Below are positions 7,965 to 16,791 of a stretch of 64,000 bases of DNA, piece by piece (within the stretch, counting starts at the first letter, position 1; each line of letters opens with the position of its first letter). The notes beneath the pieces are model-generated. The model made no database searches. It was given only the letters and a program-made list of their open reading frames with translations, and was not told the DNA's origin. The DNA is from UBA1783 sp033808805 (GTDB taxonomy: Bacteria > Bacillota_I > Bacilli_A > Erysipelotrichales > Erysipelotrichaceae), in the NCBI GenBank assembly GCA_033808805.1, contig JAPXMY010000006.1:1-64000 (forward strand), read 5' to 3'. Made by a program: the position numbers and the translations under genes.

Positions 7965-8247
7965 CTATAGAGATTATAAAAACAAGATTCTTCAGAATCC
8001 AGAAGTAAAAGCTGAATATGATGCTTTACAGCTCGAATATGATATTATCCAAGCAATGATTGATGCTAGAAATGAACAGAATCTTACCCAAAAAGAACTG
8101 TCTGCAAGAACCGGTATTACACAGGCAGACATTAGCAGAATCGAAAACGGTACGAGAAATCCAAGTTTGAAAATGTTAAAAAAATTAGCATATGGTTTAG
8201 GTATGCAGATAAAATTGGAATTTATTTCAACGCCTGATAGAGAATGA
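7957..8247 (+). CDS. higA: HigA-type XRE-family antitoxin
   Basis: The 96-residue protein starts at ATG 7957, seven bases after GGAGG; the ATG at 7951 is too close to that site. The XRE helix-turn-helix is explicit (LTQKELSARTGITQADISRIENGTRNPSLKMLKKLA). It should bind and neutralise the toxin and repress the dyad at 7567-7586. The coding overlap with higB supports coupled translation. The C-terminus is short and positively and negatively charged. Confidence 0.9.
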   Translation: MSNYRDYKNKILQNPEVKAEYDALQLEYDIIQAMIDARNEQNLTQKELSARTGITQADISRIENGTRNPSLKMLKKLAYGLGMQIKLEFISTPDRE

Positions 8248-8989
8248 TAATTAATTGCGTGTAAAACCCGTAATACTTTTTCTAATTGATATATGCGCAA
8301 TGGAAACATATAGCGCTATTACGAAATAAGTCATGAACATGAGATAAATCGTAATTGAGGATTGAGAACTATATCCTGAGAGATTAATTGACAGAAAAGA
8401 AAACGGAATAATAAAGGTTATAACTGGAATAAGGCGATGTGGTAAATCCTATTTGTTATTTGAAATTTATCGTTAATGTTTGTTGCATTAGTGCTTACTT
8501 TACATTGTGCTGTAAGCATGAATACAACAAGTAAGTTGTATAGTGGGCTAAGTGGAATAAACATAATTAAAAATAAAAAGTTAAGTTATTACAAACAAAT
8601 TGTAAAAAATGCTCTTTTCGATGCTCTAAATTATTTTGTGATGATTTAATATATAGGAGAAAACTTATTGAAGAAAAATGCCATATGGGGCAAAAAACTT
8701 CAATATTTATGCTTAGTAAAATTAATGCTCAAAAATTTTATTTAGAAAAGATATTTTTACTCTTAGTAAAACAGATTTGACTTATGAGGTTATAATCTTG
8801 AAATTGGAAAATAGTAGAGCAGTAATATTAAAAAGAATGCAGAATGACTATGAGTGCTTTATTTCGCAAATTAAAAGGTAAATATAAGGTATAGTTAATA
8901 TAAATATGACCGAATGAAAATTCAAAATTTGACCGAAAGGGAATTTAAAATATAATTGGTAAGTTTTATATTTTTACTAGGAAATAGTT
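8248..8989. other. Non-coding, decayed region between higA and the HIRAN gene
   Basis: Apart from the ATPase scrap at 8366-8476, this 742-base stretch contains no intact gene I can support. A nested dyad lies at 8480-8530, with outer arms TTGTTG/CAACAA and inner arms GCTTAC/GTAAGC. Short open frames between 8590 and 8780 are broken by stops and look like further debris. The pattern suggests an accumulation site for inserted and decaying genes. Confidence 0.55.
8366..8476 (+). pseudogene. Fragment of an AAA ATPase (AAA_14/DUF4143 type)
   Basis: Codons 8366-8476 read ELYPERLIDRKENG and then IIKVITGIRRCGKSYLLF, ending at a stop. This is the N-terminal strand and Walker A (GIRRCGKS) of the ATPase family usually annotated AAA_14 with DUF4143. 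There is no start codon (an in-frame TGA precedes it) and no continuation, so it is a 36-codon scrap of a roughly 400-residue gene. Confidence 0.7.
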
Positions 8990-9391
8990 ATGAGTAATAT
9001 TGAAAAAAAGAAAGATCATTATAAATTAATTAAAATGTTACATTCTAGAAATGATAATTTTGATATTGCTAAACCATTTCAAAGAGAAATATTTCTTTTG
9101 GAAACACTTGTCGCAAAAACTAGTAAAATAGAAGGACTTGAAAAAATAGAATCACAAATTCAAATAGGTGATAAGCTAACTTTTTTAAGAAATAAAGATA
9201 ATGAAAACGATCGAGCAAGCATCGTTGTTTTTACAGAAAGAAATGAAAAGATTGGATATGTTCCAAAAAATGACAATATCATACTTTCAAATCTTATGGA
9301 TGCGAACAAAAAAATATATGGAAAAGTTTCTGATAAAGAAATGCGTGGAGTTTGGTTAAAGATAAAGATGAAAATATATCTTTGTGATTGA
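8990..9391 (+). CDS. Stand-alone HIRAN-domain protein
   Basis: The 133-residue protein has a HIRAN-like core from about residue 55: a strand around KLTFLRNKDNENDRASIVVF, then GYVPKNDNIILSNLMDANKKIYGKV. HIRAN domains bind DNA, often 3' single-stranded ends, and in eukaryotes are fused to helicases such as HLTF. In bacteria they also occur alone or with restriction and defence genes. The first 50 residues are helical and basic. It is coupled to the next gene by a TGATG stop/start overlap, so the two probably act together. Confidence 0.72.
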   Translation: MSNIEKKKDHYKLIKMLHSRNDNFDIAKPFQREIFLLETLVAKTSKIEGLEKIESQIQIGDKLTFLRNKDNENDRASIVVFTERNEKIGYVPKNDNIILSNLMDANKKIYGKVSDKEMRGVWLKIKMKIYLCD

Positions 9392-10008
9392 TGTTTATGA
9401 AAAAATACGTAACAAGTAATTTTATAATTGTAGATTATAAGTGTAAAAATATAGAGTTTAAATCTCCGTTAAAGTGTTTTATTATCTGGCATTTTGCAAA
9501 TGGTGATTTAAATATTTTAGAAGATAAGATAAGCAAGATAATACAAGCTGGATGTCGATATTTTAGACTTTTTGGACAACATTATGCAATTGTTTTTGAT
9601 TTAATAAAAAGACTAGATGTTTCTGATGAGTTTGAAGTGTATGGTAGTCAGGTAGATTTGGATAGAATTACTCAGGATATTATTTTTTATCATAGTGAAG
9701 AAAATATCCCATATTGTTATTTAATAGAAGACATTAGTGGTTTTTCAAATATGATCATAGAAGATTTCGCAATTAATCATAAGACTTTAACTGAAATTGT
9801 TTTAGAGAAAATAGAAGAAAATAGTAATGTTGTAGAGTTTGAATATAATGGTAAAGATTGTGTTGTAAGCTTGCAGGAAGATTTAATAATTGGATATTTA
9901 GGGCATGAAAGAAGATTTGATTATCCTTTTTATGCATTAAGTATGAATGTATTTGATGGTAAGTGTTTATTAGAAATTTGGGATGAAGTTAAAGATCAGT
10001 TTATGTAA
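9391..10008 (+). CDS. Unknown protein paired with the HIRAN gene
   Basis: About 205 residues. ATG 9391 overlaps the HIRAN stop as TGATG, supporting translational coupling. I recognise no family. Visible features are a hydrophobic strand near the start (CFIIWHFANGDL), a cysteine/aromatic stretch (GCRYFRLFGQHYAIVFDL) and a second alpha/beta region with YNGKDCVVSLQEDLIIGYLG. No membrane segment or signal peptide is evident. Very AT-rich codons and its place among decayed genes suggest acquired DNA. Confidence 0.6.
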   Translation: MFMKKYVTSNFIIVDYKCKNIEFKSPLKCFIIWHFANGDLNILEDKISKIIQAGCRYFRLFGQHYAIVFDLIKRLDVSDEFEVYGSQVDLDRITQDIIFYHSEENIPYCYLIEDISGFSNMIIEDFAINHKTLTEIVLEKIEENSNVVEFEYNGKDCVVSLQEDLIIGYLGHERRFDYPFYALSMNVFDGKCLLEIWDEVKDQFM

Positions 10009-10031
10009 AGATGTTTTGTAGAGGATAAAAA

Positions 10032-10921
10032 ATGTCCAAAATATATAGAGTTGTAGAAAAATATGAAATTGAAACTAGAGGAATTGTTTTTATAATTGAA
10101 ACTAGAGGAATTGTTTTTATAATTGAAAAAACATTGATTGTTTTAAAATTGGTGATTTGTTTTATGATTTACACGGTCATAAATTTAAATTAATAAGTCT
10201 TGGATTGTTACGAAGAGTAGAAAGTACAACCATATTAGAAAGTACAGAAATTATTTTAAAACCTATTGATAAAAGTGATATAATCGGCAATATTTTGGTT
10301 AAAGAATATCCATGCATTAACTTTCTATTTAGCAGTCATCCATTAATGTTTAAGATGGTAGACGATGATTATGAAAGTGAATTTAATATTGCTCAAAAAA
10401 AGTTTAAATGTGGTTTATTTAGCTTAGAGAGATTTCTTGAAGATAAAAAATTTATCTATGGTGATCAAATAACAGGACTAACTATTTATCGTGGATGGAT
10501 GTTGTCTGTTGATGTTTATCAAAGATTGTATATTGAACTAGAAAAAATAGGTATTTATTTGATTAATACACCTGAAGAATACGAAAGGTATCGTCATTTG
10601 CCAAAATGGTATAACGATTTTAAAGATTTTACTCCTTTCTCTGTTTGGAATAACAGCAACAACTTAGATGATGCGTTAAAATTAACAGAAAATTTATCAG
10701 GATCCTATATTGTCAAAGACTATGTTAAAAGTAGAAAACACGAGCGGTATGATGCATGTTTTATAAAAGATATTAAAAACAAACAAAAAACCAGGGAAAT
10801 TTTGAGCAACTTTATCGATAGACAAGACGACATGTTGGTAGGTGGTGTTGTTTTAAAAAAGTTATACAAAGCAAGAAATAAACAGACACTTTACAAAGTC
10901 GCTTTAACTTTATATAATTAA
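10032..10921 (+). pseudogene. Decayed ATP-grasp (R2K-type) protein gene
   Basis: Read from ATG 10032 (MSKIYRVVEKYEIETRG) with one base added in the A6 run at 10126-10131, this gives a 296-residue product. It has a small beta-rich N-terminal part (IDCFKIGDLFYDLHGHKFKL), then the R2K ATP-grasp pattern: NFLFSSHPL, TIYRGWMLS, LINTPEEYERYRHLPKWY and SYIVKDYVKSRKH. Three defects are visible: an in-frame 27-bp tandem duplication near the start, the frameshift, and a C-terminus that leaves the family pattern after VGGVVLKK. The intact part from 10157 is open but lacks a proper start. The family ligates carboxylates to amines or thiols; its substrate is unknown. Confidence 0.65.
10068..10121. repeat. 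Perfect 27-bp tandem duplication
   Basis: Two adjacent identical 27-base units (10068-10094 and 10095-10121), each beginning ATTGAAACTAGAGG and ending TTTTTATA, encode a repeated IETRGIVFI in the N-terminal part of the ATP-grasp pseudogene. Because the unit is a multiple of three, the duplication alone keeps the frame. It is likely a recent slippage event. Confidence 0.95.
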
Positions 10922-10934
10922 AGCGAGATTGTAA
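10890..10934 (+). promoter_or_regulatory. Promoter and 44-bp palindromic operator of abiE
   Basis: TTTACA (10890-10895), 17 bases, TATAAT (10913-10918) form the promoter. A nested dyad covers it: outer arms TTACAA (10891-10896)/TTGTAA (10929-10934) and inner arms TCGCTTTAA (10899-10907)/TTAAAGCGA (10918-10926), symmetrically spaced. AbiEi proteins are known to autorepress through inverted repeats at their promoter, and this dyad is the obvious target. Confidence 0.85.
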
Positions 10935-10944
10935 GGGGGTTAAC

Positions 10945-11532
10945 ATGAATAATTTAAAAGCATTTCTAACAAAACATCCGGTCATTACGAATAAAGAAGC
11001 TGAAAGTATAGGAATAGGAAGGCATATATTATCCAATTTAGTGAATCAGGGAAAACTTGAAAGAATCAGACCTGGTGTCTATCAAAAGAAAGGCGACATC
11101 ATCGATGATTTTATGCTAATTGCATCAAATAGCACAAGAATTGTGTTTTCTCATCAAACCGCTTTGTATCTTCACGATTTATCTGACCGCACACCAAATA
11201 TTTTTTATATATCTGTACCCCAGGGTTATAATGCAACACATATCAAAAAAAGAGTTGAAAATCTTCAAGTACGATATGTGAAAAAAGAGTTGTATCAAAT
11301 TGGAATCACCAGTGTAAAAACACCTTTAGGAAATAGTGTTCAAGTTTATGATCCAGAGCGGACAATTTGCGATGTGATTATTGATAGAGACAAGATAGAC
11401 AAGCAGATATTCACAGAGGGACTTATAAGGTACTTTAACCGAACGAATAAAAACTTGAGAGCACTTATTAAATATAGTAGAGAATTCAATATTGAAGATG
11501 AAGTCAGGCAATATATGGAGGTGCTTTTATGA
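10945..11532 (+). CDS. abiEi: AbiEi antitoxin / transcriptional autoregulator
   Basis: The 195-residue protein begins after GGGGG with a winged-helix region (ITNKEAESIGIGRHILSNLVNQGKLERIRPGVYQKKG) and continues as the AbiEi family C-terminal fold (FSHQTALYLHDLSDRTPNIFYISVPQGY, VYDPERTICDVI). It is the antitoxin of type IV AbiE abortive-infection systems and represses its own operon. Its stop overlaps the abiEii start by four bases. The binding site is very likely the 44-bp palindrome just upstream. Confidence 0.88.
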   Translation: MNNLKAFLTKHPVITNKEAESIGIGRHILSNLVNQGKLERIRPGVYQKKGDIIDDFMLIASNSTRIVFSHQTALYLHDLSDRTPNIFYISVPQGYNATHIKKRVENLQVRYVKKELYQIGITSVKTPLGNSVQVYDPERTICDVIIDRDKIDKQIFTEGLIRYFNRTNKNLRALIKYSREFNIEDEVRQYMEVLL

Positions 11533-12367
11533 TTAACATCGAAAGCGTAAAAGGAAAGATTAGACATTTAGCTAAAGAAAACAAATTAAGCACACAGGAA
11601 GTCTTGCAAATGTACTTTTTTGAACGATTCTTAGACAGATTGTCAAAATCTGAATATAAAAAAATTTTGTCATTAAAGGCGGACTGCTTATTTCTTCCCT
11701 GATTGGTGTGGAAAACAGAACGACAATGGATATGGATACGACTGTTAAGGGAATCCGCTTGGAAGAAAAGCTGATTAGAGATATTGTAGAGCAAATATCC
11801 AATATTGATATTGGTGATGGAATCGTATTTGAAATAACCGGCATAGAGCATATTAGAGAAGATGATGATTATGATAACTTCAGGATCTCACTGATTGCCG
11901 CCGCAGGAAAAACGAAAAACCCAATGAAAATTGATATCACAACTGGAGATCCTATTACACCAAGAGAGATTGAATATAAATATCCTTGCATTTTTACAAA
12001 AGACAATATAGAAGTGCTTGCCTATCCTTTAGAAACAATTCTTGCAGAGAAATACGAAAGCATCATAAAGAGAAATATTACTACAACACGTATGAGGGAT
12101 TTCTACGACATCTATACTCTTTGCATATTGAAAGAAAAAGAAATAAATTTTGAAACCTTGAGAACAGCAGTCATCATGACAGCAACAAAAAGGGATAGTT
12201 TGGAAATTTTGAAAGATAGCGAAGAAATATTAAACGATATCAAGAATGATAATTATCTGAGAAGATTGTGGGAAGTTTATATCAGTGAAAACAAATACAT
12301 AGGAGATTTGGCGTTTGAAAAGATAGTTGACGTGTTAGCACTACTTTCAAAAAAAATATATCTGTAA
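11529..12367 (+). pseudogene. abiEii: AbiEii nucleotidyltransferase toxin with a frameshift
   Basis: From ATG 11529 (MINIESVKGKIRHLAKENK) the frame fails at the A7 run 11658-11664. Adding one A restores a 279-residue AbiEii: NFVIKGGLLISSLIG, then RTTMDMD, the substrate and catalytic signature of the DUF1814 nucleotidyltransferases, then YPLETILAEKYESIIKR and RMRDFYDIYTL. As written the gene yields a truncated peptide of about 55 residues plus an unstarted tail. Either the toxin is dead, or it is expressed by slippage on the A tract, or a base was missed. The downstream part is otherwise undamaged, which suggests a recent or artefactual event. Confidence 0.8.
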
Positions 12368-12462
12368 AAGGACGAGCAAAAGAATCCGCTTTAAAAGCTT
12401 TACAGCAAATTTTATAACTGAAGACCAGGAAATCTATTAAAAGATAAAATAAAAGCATAAAA

Positions 12463-12490
12463 TTGACTTTTTACTATGGATATTTATAAA
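12463..12490 (+). promoter_or_regulatory. Likely promoter of the Na+/phosphate transporter gene
   Basis: TTGACT (12463-12468), a 16-base spacer and TATAAA (12485-12490) lie 45 bases upstream of the ATG at 12536, which itself has an AAAGGAGAAG ribosome binding site. Confidence 0.6.
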
Positions 12491-12535
12491 ATGAAGTGTA
12501 AAATAAACGTAAGGGAAAGGTAAAGGAGAAGTAAA

Positions 12536-14245
12536 ATGGATATATTAATGGATTTACTGCTCATGTTAGGAGGAGCCGCTGTATTCATGTTCGGTATGAA
12601 GCAGATGGGCTTGGGACTGGAAAAAAGCTCGGGGTCAGGAATACGTAATTTTTTCAGAAAAATTGATGTTAACAGTTTTATAAATTATGGAGTCGGGATT
12701 ATAGCTACTATACTTGCTCAATCTTCTTCAGCTACATCGATTATGACAATTGGTCTTGCCCACGCTAACATTGTAACAGTTAAGCAGGGTTCAGGATTTG
12801 TCTTGGGCGCCAAAGTAGGAACTACACTGACAGCCTTTATGTTTGCAATGTCAGGTCTCAGTAAGGGTGGTTTTAACATAAGTTATGTTTTTTCATCATT
12901 AGCATTTATTGGTGTTTTAATTGTTTATTCTACAGATAATGAAAAACTTAATAATTTAGCACCATTGTTAATAGGATTTGGAATGCTGTTTATCGGCCTT
13001 GAGGTTATGGAAGTAGCTATTGGTGGAGCAGATTCGCCTTTGTGTATTGAACTTTCTAAAGTATTTAAATATGAAATTATGCACAACCCAGTTTTATTGG
13101 TGATATTAGGTGTTCTGTTTGCCGGCATTATACAATCATCAACAGCAGCAACTGGTGTTTTTATTACTTTTTTGGCTACTGGAATTATTCAAAATGTTGA
13201 CCAGTCATTTTATTTGGTTATGGGTGCCAATATTGGAACTGTCAGTGATGGAATTATGGCTTCTCTTACCACAAATGCCAACGGGAAGCGTATAGCCTTA
13301 TTTCATGCGCTTACCAGTGTAATTGGGGCGGTTGCATTTTCTATTATATTGACAATTTTTAGAGAACCTATAGTTAACCTGTTCAATTATATGTTTTCTG
13401 GAAACCATCAGTTCAGTCTGGCAACATTTAATTTGCTTTATAATTTGATTTATACTTTGATTTTACTCTTATTAATTGATCCACTGGTTGATTTAGTGAC
13501 AAAAATGATAAAAGACAAAGAAGAGAAAATGAAAGAATTGCTGTATATTGATGAGAGCTTTTTGCAAACTCCAGCTGTCGCTATTGAACAGGCACTGAAG
13601 GAATTGCATTATATGTTGCTTCTTGCAAGGAAGAATATTGCTCGTTCTTTTGCTTCATTGGTAAATGAAGATATGAGTGAAAGTAAAGAAATCGCTGATG
13701 TTGAGTATCGTATCGACTTTTTGACAGGTGAGATTACCAGCTTTTTAATTAAAATTTCATCGATCACTGAATCTAGTGATGATGAAAAATTGATTGGTGG
13801 ATTGCATCATGTAGCAAACGATATTGAGCGTCTGGGCGACTATGCGGTGCTGATAATAAAAGAAACTAATTATATGAAGCAAAAAGAAGTGAGATTTTTA
13901 GAGCAGACCAAGAGTGAACTTAATGATATCTATGAACTGATCAGTAAAATGTTTGATTTGGGATTTGAGACATTTACCTTACGTAAAATAGATAATTTAG
14001 AAAAAATTGGAAATCTTCACAGAGAGATTGAAAATCTTATCGCTTCAACACGTGAAGAACATGTGCATCGCTTAAACTCTGGCATGTATCCTGTTGAGAT
14101 ATCAAAATCTATTTATTCTGTGCTGTTTTCATTGCAGAGAATATCAGACCATATCGTAAACATTGCCTTCTCAATACTTTCTACTACTGGTAGTAAAACA
14201 GAAGCCATGGAAGCTATTGAAAAAGGTCATAAGATCATAGCATAG
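12536..14245 (+). CDS. Na+/phosphate cotransporter (PNaS family) with PhoU-like tail
   Basis: The 569-residue membrane protein has two copies of the family repeat: AQSSSATSIMTIGLAHANIV near residue 61 and IQSSTAATGVFITFLATGII near 199, each within hydrophobic segments, with GAKVGTT and GANIGT loops. About 220 C-terminal residues form helices resembling PhoU (HVANDIERLGDYAVLI, SLQRISDHIVNIAFS). Bacterial NptA/YjbB-type proteins use Na+ to move inorganic phosphate, and the PhoU-like part is thought to be regulatory. It is transcribed alone; no pst or pho genes lie nearby. Confidence 0.9.
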   Translation: MDILMDLLLMLGGAAVFMFGMKQMGLGLEKSSGSGIRNFFRKIDVNSFINYGVGIIATILAQSSSATSIMTIGLAHANIVTVKQGSGFVLGAKVGTTLTAFMFAMSGLSKGGFNISYVFSSLAFIGVLIVYSTDNEKLNNLAPLLIGFGMLFIGLEVMEVAIGGADSPLCIELSKVFKYEIMHNPVLLVILGVLFAGIIQSSTAATGVFITFLATGIIQNVDQSFYLVMGANIGTVSDGIMASLTTNANGKRIALFHALTSVIGAVAFSIILTIFREPIVNLFNYMFSGNHQFSLATFNLLYNLIYTLILLLLIDPLVDLVTKMIKDKEEKMKELLYIDESFLQTPAVAIEQALKELHYMLLLARKNIARSFASLVNEDMSESKEIADVEYRIDFLTGEITSFLIKISSITESSDDEKLIGGLHHVANDIERLGDYAVLIIKETNYMKQKEVRFLEQTKSELNDIYELISKMFDLGFETFTLRKIDNLEKIGNLHREIENLIASTREEHVHRLNSGMYPVEISKSIYSVLFSLQRISDHIVNIAFSILSTTGSKTEAMEAIEKGHKIIA

Positions 14246-14436
14246 ACTTGACTTTTTAATAAATTTAATGACAAATATTAATATTTTAAATAATAACAGG
14301 CGTGTTTTTAGTGGATGCGTGTTATTTGTGTGAAATAATTGTTGGCAAATTAATACATTATAACAATTTACAATATCAAACAGAATTTTTACAAAGACAA
14401 AAAAACATCAACATCACACAATTTCACAAAATTTAA

Positions 14437-14465
14437 TTGACACTGAAAAAGTCAAATGGTAAAAT
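14437..14465 (+). promoter_or_regulatory. Promoter of the ascorbate-type PTS operon
   Basis: TTGACA (14437-14442), 17 bases, TAAAAT (14460-14465), 56 bases before the EIIA start. A short dyad TTGAC/GTCAA (14437-14441 and 14451-14455) overlaps the -35 box and could be a regulator site. The rest of 14246-14436 holds only an imperfect AATAACA/TGTTATT hairpin after the previous gene. Confidence 0.7.
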
Positions 14466-14521
14466 TATACAACTGAGTTATAATTAAAAACAAAAAATTG
14501 TTTGTTTAAAGAGGAGGAAAA

Positions 14522-14977
14522 ATGATTAGAGAGCTAATAAGCAAGAAAAATTGTGTAATTCTAGATTCTGTAAAAGACTGGAAAGAAGCAATTCATGTAT
14601 CGGTTGATTTATTGGTAAAAGATGGGGCATGCTCTGAAAAGTATGAAGATGCTGTGTTAAAAGCAACAGAAGCATATGGACCATATTATGTATTGAGTGA
14701 TCATATGGCTTTGATTCATGCTTCAGGCAATGATGACATTGTTTATAAAACAATGCTGTCATGTGTTTTATTAAAAGAACCAGTTGCTTTCTCAGAAGAA
14801 AAAGATAAGGTAAGAGTGTTGATTGGTTTATGTGCTGTTGATTCAACTGCGCATATGACAGGAATGGTCGCAATTTCCAGTATCTTTGGAGATCCAGAGA
14901 ATGAACAAAAATTTTTGGAGGCAACATCAGCAGAAGAAATTTACGAATTATTTGTTTCTCATGCTGATGCTCAATAA
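14522..14977 (+). CDS. ulaC: PTS EIIA component, ascorbate/fructose-type
   Basis: A 151-residue cytosolic EIIA domain of the mannitol/fructose fold, with the phosphorylatable histidine probably H66 in HMALIHASG and the preceding GPYYVLSD loop. It passes phosphate from HPr to EIIB. It starts after GAGGAGG and is the first gene of a three-gene PTS set with EIIC and EIIB. The sugar is inferred from the EIIC. Confidence 0.85.
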   Translation: MIRELISKKNCVILDSVKDWKEAIHVSVDLLVKDGACSEKYEDAVLKATEAYGPYYVLSDHMALIHASGNDDIVYKTMLSCVLLKEPVAFSEEKDKVRVLIGLCAVDSTAHMTGMVAISSIFGDPENEQKFLEATSAEEIYELFVSHADAQ

Positions 14978-15003
14978 AAAATCTATAATTAAAGGAGGTT
15001 AAT

Positions 15004-16395
15004 ATGTTAGATTTTATTCTTAATATCCTTGCCACTCCAGCAATGCTTGTTGGTATTATGGCACTCGTAGGTCTTGTTTTACAGGGCAAACCTATTGAGG
15101 ACGTAGTTAGAGGTACTGTTAAAACTATCGTCGGGTTCTTAGTATTATCTGCAGGTGCTGGCTTCTTGACAGGCGGCTCATTAAATGCTTTTGGTGATTT
15201 ATTTAACTATGCGTTTAATATGCACGGTGTTGTTCCAAACAATGAAGCTGTTGTTGCTTTAGCACTTAAAGATTTCGGTTTAGCTACATCTTATATTATG
15301 GTGTTAGGTCTAATCCTTAACGTTGTATTGGCTAGATTCTCAAAAATGAATTTCATTTTCTTAACTGGTCACCACTCATTATACATGGCATGTATGATCG
15401 CTGTTGTACTGAGTGTTGGAGGTTTGGAAGGATTACCACTATATATCGCTGGTGGATGTTTATTAGCGTTTGTTAGTGCTTTCTCACCTTGGTTCTTACA
15501 GTCAACAATGGAAAAAATTGTTGAAACTGACGAATTAGGCTTTGGACACTTTGGTGGATTTGGCTACTGGGTAAGTGCTCAGATTGGTAAATTATTCAAA
15601 GGTTCAAAATCAACTGAAGAAATCAACTTCCCTCAAAGATTAACATTCTTGAGAGATACTACAGTTTCTATTGGTTTGACAATGGTTGTATTCTTCTTAG
15701 TAGTTACTGCAATCGCAGTAGGAAGAGGAATCCTAGATGCTGATCCAGCTCAATTTGGTAACTTAGGTGACTTATTAGTTGCTGGTGAAACAAAAATTCA
15801 CTGGGCTGTTTGGGCTATTACTAAAGGTTTAAGCTTCTCTGGAGCAATCTACATTATCTTATCAGGTGTACGTTTAATTGTTGGTGAAATGGTTCCAGCG
15901 TTTAAGGGTATTGCTGAAAAACTTGTTCCTGGTGCTATTCCAGCTATTGACTGTCCAGTTGTATATCCATATGCACCAAATGCAGTTCTAATTGGTTTCT
16001 TGGTATCATTCTTAGGTGGTATCGTTGGATTATTAGTATTAGGTCTTATGAATAATGCAGGTATTGCTATTGCTATGATTCTTCCTGGTGTAGTTCCTCA
16101 CTTCTTCTGTGGAGCTTCTGCAGGTGTCTTCGGTAATGCTGAAGGTGGATTAAAAGGTGCTGTTGTTGGATCATTCGTTCACGGCTTATTAATCACTTTC
16201 TTACCAGCAATTGTTATGCCAGTATTTGGAAACTTAGGTTTCGCTAATACTACATTCTCAGATGCTGACTTCTCATGGATGGCTCTAGTATTTGGTAATA
16301 TCGCTAACGCAGTTAAGGGTATGCCATTATTAGTTATCTGTGTATTGGTGTACTTAGCGCCAATCGCATTGTCATTAGTTTCTAAAAAGAAATAA
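15004..16395 (+). CDS. ulaA: PTS EIIC, ascorbate-type permease (UlaA/SgaT)
   Basis: The 463-residue polytopic protein has the length and motifs of UlaA: ATPAMLVGIMALVGLVLQ at the start, VVRGTVKTIVGFLVLSAGAG, the TGHHSLYMACM loop, and GVVPHFFCGASAGVFGNAEGG. Members import L-ascorbate or related compounds with phosphorylation. Downstream genes are transketolase halves rather than ulaD-G, so the substrate may be a different pentose- or pentitol-like compound. Ribosome binding site AAAGGAGG. Confidence 0.92.
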   Translation: MLDFILNILATPAMLVGIMALVGLVLQGKPIEDVVRGTVKTIVGFLVLSAGAGFLTGGSLNAFGDLFNYAFNMHGVVPNNEAVVALALKDFGLATSYIMVLGLILNVVLARFSKMNFIFLTGHHSLYMACMIAVVLSVGGLEGLPLYIAGGCLLAFVSAFSPWFLQSTMEKIVETDELGFGHFGGFGYWVSAQIGKLFKGSKSTEEINFPQRLTFLRDTTVSIGLTMVVFFLVVTAIAVGRGILDADPAQFGNLGDLLVAGETKIHWAVWAITKGLSFSGAIYIILSGVRLIVGEMVPAFKGIAEKLVPGAIPAIDCPVVYPYAPNAVLIGFLVSFLGGIVGLLVLGLMNNAGIAIAMILPGVVPHFFCGASAGVFGNAEGGLKGAVVGSFVHGLLITFLPAIVMPVFGNLGFANTTFSDADFSWMALVFGNIANAVKGMPLLVICVLVYLAPIALSLVSKKK

Positions 16396-16410
16396 TTTAA
16401 GGAAATAAAT

Positions 16411-16719
16411 ATGGCTGTAATTAGAAAAATTATGTGCTGTTGTGGAAGTGGACTGGGAAGTTCAATGATGGTTCAGCTTAATGTCAACTCTATATTGAAA
16501 AAACTAGGAAAAGATGGAGTTGTATGCGAACACACTTCTTTATCAGAAGTTAACGTCAACTCAGCAGACCTGTTTGTTGTAGGGAAAGATATTTATCCAC
16601 AACTAAAAAATTATCCAAGAATTATTGTACTTGACAAAATAATGTCAAAAGTCGAACTTGAGGAAAAACTAAAAGCTGCCTTTGAAGTGGAAGGCGATGA
16701 AATCCGTATAGGAGTATAA
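16411..16719 (+). CDS. ulaB: PTS EIIB, ascorbate/galactitol type
   Basis: A 102-residue EIIB with the phosphocysteine loop CCCGSGLGSSMM; the cysteine immediately before the glycine (residue 11) is the likely active one. It follows ulaA by 15 bases and closes the PTS part of the operon, ahead of a GC-rich terminator that may attenuate transcription into the transketolase genes. Confidence 0.9.
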   Translation: MAVIRKIMCCCGSGLGSSMMVQLNVNSILKKLGKDGVVCEHTSLSEVNVNSADLFVVGKDIYPQLKNYPRIIVLDKIMSKVELEEKLKAAFEVEGDEIRIGV

Positions 16720-16745
16720 AACCTTCTAAAAGCTATTAACTTATA

Positions 16746-16771
16746 AGAGGCGGAAAACCCGCCTCTTTTTT
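16746..16771 (+). terminator. Intrinsic terminator between the PTS and transketolase genes
   Basis: AGAGGCGG (16746-16753) pairs with CCGCCTCT (16759-16766) across a five-base loop, followed by a run of Ts. The next gene starts 20 bases later with no obvious separate promoter, so this may act as a partial terminator that lowers transketolase expression. Confidence 0.88.
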
Positions 16772-16791
16772 AGAAAGGTACAGGAAAAAAT

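Noticed and set aside
14526..15089. 187-codon open frame antisense to the EIIA gene
   Set aside because: Composition is typical of a shadow frame and the + strand EIIA has clear family motifs, a binding site and an operon context.
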